Shown in pieces: positions 55,464 through 64,000 of a stretch of DNA of 64,000 bases. The position numbers and the translations under genes are program-made. Position 1 is the first letter of the stretch. Each line of letters starts with the position of its first letter. This DNA comes from Mucidula mucida (taxonomy: Eukaryota; Basidiomycota; Agaricomycetes; Agaricales; Physalacriaceae), in the NCBI GenBank assembly GCA_015501055.1, contig JADNYV010000196.1, positions 1 to 64,000 of the forward strand. The letters run 5' to 3'. The notes beneath the pieces are model-generated. The model was not told the DNA's origin. It saw only the letters and a program-made list of their open reading frames with translations, and did not search any database.

Positions 55464-55942
55464 TGGTGAGTCAAGCTTTCCCCTAAACCAGTTGGTAGTA
55501 AACGAGCGAGCGGCGTGTTAGTCTATGCCCGAACGAAACCCGCATCAGCCCTCGGTGAACACTGCTGATTGAGCTTGATTGAAGCCGCTCTAGTCCGGCA
55601 AACTCCGGGTGCGTAAATCTTCTTCGCAGCACGGTCACATCGCACACTTGGACACCCCGCGTGCCTCATTAAATGCTTTCCGTGTACGATGTCAATTACA
55701 GCATACTTAGTATCCCAATTTGCATCAAAAATTCCGATGGAGCCACGCGTCTGTTGATATTTTCCCATCGGTCACGGTGCCGGCAGCCCATTCAATCGGT
55801 ACTATTGTAAAGGTGACCTTCTAATCAGGATACGAAAAGGGCGCCATCATGATCAGAGATGGGATGGGTCAAGTGGCGAAGATTTACGGGAGTTGGTCTC
55901 ATACTTGAGTCTGTCATCTTTCCTGGCAGACTCCCACTCGCC
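55464..55942. other. divergent promoter region between thioesterase and DUF6533 gene 1
   Basis: No gene is supported here; a minus-strand ORF of 81 codons (55,523-55,768) looks like chance. 55,760-55,782 (TTTCCCATCGGTCACGGTGC) is shared with the region upstream of the second DUF6533 gene. Confidence 0.45.
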
Positions 55943-57561
55943 ATGGATCCCCAAGCTCAAGCGCGCGCGCTCATTACGGCTCTGGAGCACATGCAGATTG
56001 TTACGGTGAGCCTGGCGTCAGCTATCTACTATGGTACTGATATGTGCGGGTCAGTACTTTGATGGTAAGATCGAATAACGTCCAATTCGCGGCTTACAAA
56101 ATCGGTTGGAAAATCAGTCGCATCCACTGCCCTGCTTGTACGTCCGGGTCGCGTAGCACTCGTCCTGTCCAGTCTTTCTGAAAACACCTCCAAGGTTCAT
56201 GAGTACATCCTGACATTCGAGCAAGAGGTGACCCTCATCTGGCCCTCGGCCTGGAATATCACCAAGATACTCTATTTGTTGACGAGATATCTTCCTTTTG
56301 TCGACGCTGTTCTCGTGCTGTGGCGTATGTTTCTCCAAGCATTGAAAGTTTGCTTGCTGATAGACCGATGGAAGATCAATTTACGCCAAACATGCCCTTG
56401 GATCAGTGCTATCTCGCGTACAAGAGTACAGGATGTACGTTTTGAGCCCAGTCTCCCGATTCTTCCTCATCTCGCGCAGGGATGTTCACAATAAGCTTCG
56501 CTATGGCGGAAGGTTTGTGGTCCATGTTACTTTCCGCGTAGTAACCTCACCTATATCGTTCAGTTATTCTAACGATCCGAACATGGGCCGTCTGGAACCG
56601 TAATCGCTTACTTACCTTCGCTTTGCCTATATTCTACATTGCGTGCTGGGCGCCCGATTTCACTTTCATGGGTATTTTCCTGGACTCCATGCGATGTGAG
56701 TTTTTCCCTCAGGCGGACTGCGTACAGCGCCTCTGAACGCTCTACCACAGTTGGGGTCCCTCCCATCGAAAACTTCCAAGGCTGTTTGGTTACCGCGGGC
56801 AATCCCATTCTTTCGTGGTGCTGGATCCTGTTAATGATCTATGAGGGTGGTAAGCTGCAATCTGCCTCAAGTCGTTTCACTTTCGTTCTCATTCACGTTT
56901 CTTTAGTTATGCTCTTGTTGATGGCAATCAAGGCATTTGGTGAATGTAAATGACTACCGTATAACCGCTGGCATGAAGACCCTAACATGCTTCTGGCAGT
57001 TCGGAATGTGCATGCTGGTACTCCTCAGCTATTAGCAGGCATTTTGAAAGACGGTACGTACTGTTCTTTATAGGAGTCCTTGCTTCTGATACAAATTTGG
57101 CAGGCATCCTCTATTATCTGTATCTTTTCGGTACGGAGATGTGGTCGTCTCGTCTGCCAACTAAGTTCTGACTCTCCTCCAGTTTTATCTACCATCAACG
57201 TCGTCATCATTCGTGTTCTCCCAGTGAGTTCAAGAGTTTCGTTTAATCTGCGCACCAACAGATTTTGCAGCACGACTTCGCCAACCTGTTCTCGTTGTAA
57301 GTAGTCCAATTCGTTCGTGCTGAGGATGTCATCTGACGAACTTTTCTTGTCCTTCCCAGCTTTGAACGCGTCATTCACGCTGTCTTGACGTGCCGCGTTA
57401 TCATCAATATCCGCGTGCAGGCTAAAAAGGACCTTGCTGGGAGTGTGGACACTTATAGTGTCGTGGGTGATCTTAGCACCGTGAGCGCAGGACCCATGCG
57501 CTTCAGATCGCAACATCTTCACACCAGAGATGACTATGACGAAGACGATATTCCTATATGA
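55943..57561 (+). CDS. DUF6533 multi-pass membrane protein, gene 1 of a tandem pair
   Basis: First exons: 55943-56005 (MDPQAQARALITALEHMQIV), a 10-nt microexon 56055-56064 (TAC TTT GAT G), 56118-56137, 56195-56324, 56375-56434, 56480-56512, then further exons to the TGA at 57559-57561. Spliced, it reads YFDVASTALLVHEYILTFEQ, LIWPSAWNITKILYLLTRYL, HQFTPNMPLDQCYLAY, MFTISFAMAE, LTIRTWAVWNRN, FYIACWAPDFTFMGIFLDSM, LVTAGNPILSWCWILLMIYE, INVVIIRVLP, FERVIHAVLTCRVIINI. This is the DUF6533-type seven-helix layout of agaricomycetes, function unknown (receptor-like topology). The tail is acidic (DDYDEDDIPI). No break was seen. Confidence 0.75.
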
Positions 57562-58070
57562 TACTATCGGTAGTATGTTTCGTGTTCTGTATGTCTTACC
57601 TGTACACTATGTTCTGCGAGTTCGTTGATATTGAGACTCAATCCTGGTGCGCTCCGGGAGCGAAATCTTTTGCCGGATACAGGAATTTTGAAGACACGAG
57701 AGACGAGCCAGATTTAGTATGGTGGTCGGATTCCTTTGCTACAAAAGAGAGCTTACCAGTCCAGCAAAGCAGATGCCGAATTTGTCCCGAACCGACAATT
57801 TTGAGACATCACGCCGTCACCACCGACGACATCGCATTAGTGGCGCCCATGCCCGCATCGTCAATACAATACCGAGCCATCTGAGCTTTATATATGGGCT
57901 CAACTTTCAGCCGAAAGGGCGTACCTTTCCCATCGGTCAGGGTGCCGACCAGTTTACGATACCCGAATCCTGGAAGAGGCAGGATGATATTCAAAGATCT
58001 TCGCAGGTTCGGGAACTGGTCTTCTGTATTTGAGTAGGGCACTCCCCGTTCAAGCGGTCACCTACTTACC
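57562..58070. other. spacer between the two DUF6533 genes
   Basis: No supported gene. A 108-codon ORF from 57,558 has no recognisable features. 57,925-57,947 repeats the upstream motif of gene 1 (TTTCCCATCGGTCAGGGTGC). Confidence 0.45.
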
Positions 58071-59687
58071 ATGGACCTCCACACTCAAACGCAGGCTGAG
58101 TCCCTCATTCCGGCCCTTGAGCATATGAAGATTGTTACAGTGAGTTTCCTTATATCTGGCATTGACTGCATCCTGTACTGATGTAATTTACCTTAACGAG
58201 TACTTTGAAGGTAAACCATCCGTGTCCAAAACGTAGCTCTGCTTATACGGATTCGGATTGAAAACCAGTCGCCTCAATCGCTTTACTTGTACGTCCTGTG
58301 TTCTCTTCGTGAACTAGCTGACACCATGTTTAAGATATACGAACACCTTTTGACGTTTGATCAAGAGATTGCGCTCATTTGGCCCTCGAAGTGGAATGTC
58401 ACCAAAATACTCTACTTGTTGACGAGGTACCTTCCGATGCTCGACGCCGTTCTCGTACTGTGGCGTATGTTTCTCCTCTCATACCAGGTTTTCTATCTGA
58501 TAACTTCTCGGCAAAAGATCAGTTTACACCGAACATGTCCTTGAATGAATGCTATCTCGCTTACAGAAGCGCTGGGTGTAAGTCGTGACCTGTGTCTCGA
58601 CTCCTTCCTCAACTCATTCTCGTCCCATTTAGGGGTTTTCATGATAGGATTCGCCGTCGCAGAAGGTTGGTGGTAAATCTCGTTCTATCAGACACGCGTC
58701 GATGTCCGTTCGTAGTTATCTTAACGATTCGAACTTGGGCCGTCTGGCATTGCCATCGCATACTCAGCATCACTCTACCTCTGTTCTATTTGCGTGTTGG
58801 ACAGCCAACTTCACCTTCATGGGTATTTTCTGAATTCCATGCGCTGTGAGTCATTGTTTTTGATGTATATCACGCGCAAACTTCCTTTGTAGTTGTGAAT
58901 CCTCCTATACAGAATTTCCAAGGCTGTCTTGTGGCCGCAGACGATCCCATCCTATCGTGGTACTGGATTCTCCTCATGATGTATGAAGGTGGTAAGCTAG
59001 CTATGTCCAGCTTGTGCTTTTCATTTCGCCGCGTATTCATTTGTTCTCTAGTCATGTTACTCTTGATGTCGATCAGAGCCTACAAGAATGTAGGTAGTCA
59101 CGTATAGTCACGTACAGGAGACCTTGACATGGTACTGGTAGTCCGAGACGTTCATGCTGCCACGCCGCAGTCTTAGCGGGTATTCTGAAAGATGGTAGGT
59201 CCCATTCAGACGTGTTCCTTGTCTCTGATTCTCTCCTGACAGGTATACTGTATTATCTGTATCTCTTCGGTAAGACGTCCATCCCCTCGTCAACCGTACA
59301 ATGTACTCACATTCGCAAAGTACTATCTGTCATCAACGTTGTTGTCATCCGTGTCCTACGCGTCAGTTCAAAGTTTCCAATGAAATCAGTCTCCTGACAT
59401 ATTCTCAGCATGACTTCGCCAATCTGCTCTCATTGTAAGCCATCAGATCTTTCTATCTATGTCCAGTATTTCTGATCACATTGTCGGTGTCATTGATCAA
59501 CTTTGAACGTGTCATCCACACCATTTTGACATGTCGCGTTATCGTTAATATCCGCTCGCAAGCAAGAAAGGACGTATTGGTGGCTACGGATCTTGTAGGT
59601 GACCTCAGCGCCGTGGCCACAGGACCCGTACGCTTCAGATCACACTCATATTCGGAGGAACCTGGCGACGCCGGTGCTCCGTCATGA
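58071..59687 (+). CDS. DUF6533 multi-pass membrane protein, gene 2 of a tandem pair
   Basis: Same architecture as gene 1. The first exon MDLHTQTQAESLIPALEHMK is followed by the 10-nt microexon TAC TTT GAA G (about 58,201-58,210). Later exons give VASIALL, IYEHLLTFDQEIALIWPSKW, KILYLLTRYLPMLDAVLVLW, HQFTPNMSLNECYLAY, VFMIGFAVAEG, LTIRTWAVWHCHRI, LVAADDPILSWYWILLMMYE, INVVVIRVLR and FERVIHTILTCRVIVNI. The region around FYLRVGQPTSPSWVF (about 58,790) and VHAATPQS (about 59,150) is less clean than in gene 1, so one or two small indels are possible. It ends with TGA at 59685-59687. Confidence 0.65.
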
Positions 59688-59874
59688 CAGACTTCGTGCT
59701 CTGTGTTATCCTATCTGTACAGTACTTTTTCACGGGCTCACGCAATTCGTCCATCCAAGGTCCAGACATATTTGGTTAGTCGCTGTTCCCGCAAGTGTCG
59801 CCTAGATCTGCTGCCGCCAATTGAGTGTTGAAGGCGTTGGTGACCATGCTTTCAAAATCCATAAGATATGTCCT

Positions 59875-61817
59875 TCAGAACTTTCCACCAAGTATTGTAT
59901 GCACAACCAGGTACTTTGTAACGATCATACACACCACCGACGCAAGGACCATAGTGCCTAGGAGGATTTAGTGAACGATAAGAGGAACGAGCACGTAATA
60001 GCGCACCAGCGTAAACTCCGACAAGCGTGTAGTCACTATGAGCTTGGCGAATAGCACCGGAAATAGGCGGTCCAGCCAAGGCGCCCAAGGCCATGACAGT
60101 CATCTGCATCCCAGTCCGTCTTCCAATATCATCTGTGCTACCGAGCTGCGCGACGGGTACGGGGAAAAGACTTATGAATGCACCCGAGAAAATTCTAGGC
60201 GATCATAAGTATACAGCGACACGGTCGGAAGGTAAACAGCTCCGCACCCATAGAATACGGTGACTACCACGAATCCGCCCGTTGAGGACGGCACGGGCCA
60301 CACGTATGTCATTAGCGCAGCGACGAAGTTCATCACAATCATGACATTAAGAGCGCCGAATTTTAATGCAAATACACCGCTCATAAGACGTCCCACGGCC
60401 GAAGCGCCGTTCGCGATTGAGACAAGATAGAGAATGAAGTTGGAATCGACGCCAATCTGGGCTGCACTGACAGCGAGGAAGGTGAGAGCTTCGGAGGCTG
60501 TGAGTAGGGCCAACACTGCAGATGCGATAATACCTTACGAGTGTAGACTCCGAGGAATGATAGAAATGTCGAAAACACATATGTGCAGTAGGCCGGGGAA
60601 GCGAAGGCACGGATGTTCAACAATGACGATAGTGATTTGGAGGGTGGTAGACGCGTCCTCATAGTCTAATAAAAACGGTCAGACGCGTTGGCTTTCGCAC
60701 ACGGAGATGGTTACCAAGCCCGCAACAATGAATGTCGCGAGGTTAATGAAAGCGATTGTTCGTACTGTCCATTTGAATCTGTATCGTAACTCAACTCGAA
60801 GGACAGTTGAAGGACGAGCAAAGGACCCTACCCGACAGACGCCACAAGGTTCTTGAATATGATCGGGTAGATGATACCACCGACGGACGAGCCGAACGCA
60901 ACGATAGAAAAGGCTACAGGTCGCCGAACTCGGACTAACATCCTCTGTGTCAGAGAACAAGCAAAACGGATGCGAGGGACCTCATACACCAATGCGACAT
61001 GACGGAGATACATGGAATGTAGATGCATCCAGCCGCAAGCTGAGAAGAGTCAGTATATTCAAGGATGACAGGAAGTCACGTACACCTAGGGCGACGCCTT
61101 GACATAACAAGAACTGCCAGTAATGTACGCACTCAGCCGTCAAAAAATTGAAGATCGTCATGGCAGCGCATGATGAGATGAGAGATATCCTGAAGAATCC
61201 GAGGTCGAAGAGACGTCCAGCAACTAAACCCTTGGTAATCGTGAACATTCGCTTCGGTAAACAGATTGGAGAGGACTACTGGAAGAAATATCAACGAATA
61301 CTGTTGATTCGTTTGATCAACAATTTTTCCACAGGGAATGGAACGCAGTGCATACCTGCGCTGATCCAATCCAAGCACTACGGAAAGAAAGATCAGGATT
61401 TTAAAGCCCACTAAGAGATTGAACATTGACGAACATTGCTGAAGGTGAGACTCCTTTCAATAGAGTTAACTCATAGTATGCTTGGAACGTCTATGTAACG
61501 AATCAGCGAGAACGGTGACGCGACGAGCGGGCCAACATACCCCCCAAGACACGACATATCCAAAAGTGCTCATGGACAAGCAGAATCCCTCAAAGTCGGT
61601 CAGTATGTATCGTCCAGGGTCGACTTGAATGCAATTACTCCAAGAACAACCAACCATGCGCGCATGCCGCCATCAGGAATTTCATGTTCAGCGTAGGGAC
61701 CAGTCGTCGTCGTCTCTGCCTGTGTGTTGATGGTCAACTGCGGCCTTGTCTTGTTCAGCTTCGACTTGTCCCAGTTGTCGTCAACGTGAGTTCAGAGTGC
61801 GAGGAACGTTCAGTCAT
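59875..61817 (-). CDS. MFS transporter, monocarboxylate-transporter-like
   Basis: Minus strand, many short introns. Spliced order: HEIPDGGMRAWLVVLG, GFCLSMSTFGYVVSWG, TFQAYYELTLLKGVSPSA, AWIGSAQYSLIFLPVVLS, AGRLFDLGFFRISLISSC, VHYWQFLLCQGVALG, AAGCIYIPCISVMSHW, VRRPVAFSIVAFGSSVGG, FINLATFIVAGL, a cytoplasmic loop (RTRLPPSKSLSS), CTYVFSTFLSFLGVYT, VDSNFILYLVSIANGASAVG, MIVMNFVAALMTYVWP, FSGAFISLFPVPVAQLGS, DDIGRRTGMQMTVMALG and a last helix ending LGGKF at 59875. This is the 12-helix layout of the MCT family (plasma-membrane uptake of small acids). Frames are intact when introns such as 60,506-60,550 are removed. The N-terminus is unresolved; the ATG at 61,817 is a candidate but not cleanly in frame. 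Confidence 0.75.
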
Positions 61818-62944
61818 TGGTAGTACTGATCAAGGGCAGAACGCGGGCTCGCGGCAGTGTTCACCTTCTTTTACATTCAATGCAAGCCATAAAAAGATAT
61901 CATCAAAAGAAGGTCGAAGAACGCTGCATAAGCTTCTGACATGTCTGGGTTCTGCGCACTCGGATGAGCATCATTCTGATGAACGATTAGACTAGCGAGA
62001 GTTAGACCATACGACTCTCATTCTGTACTGTGACCATGGAGCACACGGTGAACAGTCTTTCACCGGCTTCGACCAAAGCGAAATGGAACAGGACCACAGC
62101 CATGAGGAAACCATCACCCGAAGCTTGCTGACAGTGAATCAGTGATGAACAATGACGGATTCCCTTCTAGATAGAACGCACATACTACGCACATGAATGA
62201 ATTGAATACTTCCGATTTGCTTCCGGCGCCGCGTTTCGCAGAACCTAAGAGTATCACAGGTACGGCACCATGCACCAGATGGAGTAGGGACGGCAGTTGG
62301 CTTCGGGAGCCATGTCCTCAGTCCGCGTATGTCGCATAGATCAATTCATCGGAGCTGAAAACCAATTCCTTGATTTCTCCCCATGATATCAGTCACGCCG
62401 GCTGTTGTCGAACAATTATCTGGGCCAGAGTTCTTGACAAGTTGGAAAAGACACCCGCCCCTGCACGTGTTGTTGAAGATTATTTACTTGAAGCTTCAGA
62501 ATGCCGAAGTGCAAGCCGACCCGAGGCCGACCGATCGCGTTTTGTGTTGATTGCAAGTTGATTGAGGCCTTGACGTTCCGTTGACATCCCTTTCTTAGAG
62601 GTCCTTCGAGCCTAGCGTGTGATGGACCTAGACAAGCCCCTCCACAAGGCCCTCAATACTCAGCACTTTCCGTAGAAATCCCAACACTGATATCAACCTC
62701 GAAACCGTTCAGCACCCCTTCTGAAGTGCCTCACAAAAGTCTAGGCATCGAAGGCATTTTCTGGGGGCTCTAGCTTCCACGCATGCCGGTATGCGCATCA
62801 ACGTCTTTGCCCTGACTTTCAGGTTTATGCGCCACCATCAATCCAGGAACTACCCATTCTGATGAAACAAGACTCAACGAAGATAAATAGCATGCTGTTG
62901 TGCGGATCGACGAGGTTAGTACGTTTCCGCAGTCCAAAGTGTAC
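61818..62944. other. intergenic interval
   Basis: No gene, repeat or RNA was recognised. It separates the divergently transcribed MFS transporter and FAD oxidase genes and must hold both promoters. Confidence 0.4.
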
Positions 62945-64000
62945 ATGCTACCAGGTCTCTTGCTCCTGTTTTCTCTCACTTCCTATGCAGCCTGCGCAGA
63001 TCTTGCCTCCTTGAACGCGACTTTGGCTGGACGGTTGGATTTTGCGCGACCTATAGCTGAACCTTGCTTTGAGGACGACCAAACTTCATGTCTTCCAGTC
63101 CAGCAAGGATATCTGAACCCGGCTTTCAGGGTAGAGCGTTATGACGCGACGATGTATGTATGTATGTGGCTTCTCATTCCTCGGTGACATGTCTCAAAGA
63201 AATCTTCTGCTAGCCATCCTTCGAGACATGCCTCGCGACTGGCGAAGGCTGTGTGCTCAATTACGCCAACGTTAATGACTCGTCGGCTTGGGTAAATCGA
63301 ACATGTCATCAAGGGAGCATTTCTTCAACATTCGTACGTGTCTAGACAGGTTTCGTGGTACTCTTTATACCCTATCTTGCAGGTGGAAATTAAGACTGCC
63401 GCAGATGTCCAATCCGCATTCGAGTTTGCCAGAGAGACCGGGTCATTACTATCATAAAGAATACAGGCCACGACTTCATAGGGCGTTCGGTGTTGAAAGA
63501 TTCATTGGCTCTCTATGTACGCTTCCTCTGCTTGTGCTAAGCATAGGCTCATGAGCATTTTGCAGACACATAATCTGAAAAGTGTACGTCCTTCCCTCCA
63601 AATTTTCAGAGCAGTGAACCTGATATTACGGAAAATCAGCTCGAGTACAATGCAGCGTTTGTCCCGGAAGGAGGGAACACAAGTTATTCTGCCATTACCG
63701 CTGGTGTACGAAACTATTGATTCTGTGTATTTTTCTTTGTGCTCAGTTCGTTTTGACAGGCCGGCGTTGAATGGATCGAAGTCTACGAGTTTGCCGATGC
63801 GCACAATGTAACAGCAATTGGAGGGTATCACACGACGGTCGGTGCGACCGGTGGTTGGCTTATGGTATGTGCTTCCATTCCCCTGTTCTTTTCGAGACCG
63901 ACTATTTCGTTAGGGTGGAGGACACAGCATCCTCAGTCCTGTTTACGGCCTTGGAGTTGACCGTGTGGTACGTTCTACGCAATGGCTCGAACCCCGTCTC
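62945..64000 (+). CDS. secreted FAD-linked oxidoreductase, 5' half (runs off right edge)
   Basis: Met at 62945 is chosen because it begins a good signal peptide (MLPGLLLLFSLTSYAACA). Exons then give LPVQQGYLNPAFRVERYDAT, intron 63158-63213, PSFETCLATGEGCVLNYAN, TCHQGSISSTF, intron, VEIKTAADVQSAFEFARETG, IIKNTGHDFIGRSVLKDSLA, THNLKS, LEYNAAFVPEGGN, EVYEFADAHNVTAIGG and VGATGGWLMGGGHSI. This is the FAD_binding_4 (BBE-like, PCMH) fold of extracellular oxidases acting on sugars, phenolics or alkaloids; substrate unknown. One base is missing at the junction RETG/VITII (GGG at about 63,440). The C-terminal substrate domain is outside the window. Confidence 0.8.

Noticed and set aside
60170..60200. 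Apparent 2-nt insertion in the MFS transporter after YTYDRLEFS
   Set aside because: An intron with a GTGCGG donor and CTAG acceptor restores VFYGIFSGAFISLFPVP, so no mutation is needed.
1..64000. CRISPR arrays, bacterial operons, riboswitches, rRNA
   Set aside because: Nothing of the kind was seen; the window is eukaryotic with spliceosomal introns throughout.

Overview
The window is nuclear DNA of a filamentous basidiomycete, almost certainly an agaricomycete mushroom. Introns are numerous and short (about 44-56 nt, GT...AG, often with a CTAAC- or CTGAC-like branch site), and several families are typical of that group: DUF6535 and DUF6533 membrane proteins, intron-rich MFS and FAD oxidase genes, chromovirus and hAT elements. 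About the left three quarters (1-48,000) are a transposon-rich accessory region. The right quarter (48,200-64,000) is a compact, ordinary gene stretch.

Left part (1-33,000): a locus is repeated three times in tandem. Each unit carries a minus-strand DUF6535 membrane-protein gene (A: 1-7,403; B: 8,975-18,930; C: 25,135-28,222). In B and C it is followed by a weakly coding spacer and a plus-strand HMG-box gene (22,071 and 30,064). Copy A is split by a young Ty1/copia retrotransposon (1,420-6,893; 236-bp LTRs with one mismatch; 5-bp duplication GAAGG). Copy B is split by a complete MULE-type DNA transposon (9,642-16,420) with about 35-bp terminal inverted repeats, a 9-bp target duplication GTGGAGTTG and one long spliced gene. 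I reconstruct that gene as nine exons encoding about 1,737 residues: a zinc finger, a DDE transposase, a cysteine-peptidase-like module, a PHD finger and a further Cys/His-rich domain. It is the most interesting object in the window. Copy C has a 2-nt frameshift, and both HMG copies carry small indels at different places. B also holds a THO2-like gene fragment that C lacks.

Middle (33,500-47,500): an F-box pseudogene on the minus strand (44,028 to 33,568) is interrupted by a degenerate chromovirus-type Ty3/gypsy element (34,767-43,138; duplication ATGTG). That element contains a solo LTR (38,151-38,679; duplication AAACC) and an internally deleted hAT element (40,852-42,059; duplication GTGGAAAA), a three-level nest. 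The leader after the 5' LTR is complementary to the predicted start of the element's own transcript, as in Tf1-type self-priming. A second hAT transposase remnant follows (44,683-46,337), then a 110-bp inverted repeat (47,581-48,091) just upstream of the first housekeeping gene.

Right part: a MON2-like Golgi/endosome scaffold gene (48,233-54,060, 15 exons), a hotdog-fold thioesterase (54,689-55,463, minus), two tandem DUF6533 membrane-protein genes with a conserved 10-nt microexon (55,943-57,561 and 58,071-59,687), an MFS monocarboxylate-type transporter (59,875-61,817, minus) and the 5' half of a secreted FAD-linked oxidoreductase (62,945 to the right edge). MON2 and the FAD oxidase show isolated single-base deletions, two of them in G runs. 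These could be assembly errors and should be checked before calling pseudogenes. All family assignments come from reading translations by eye; no database search was possible.
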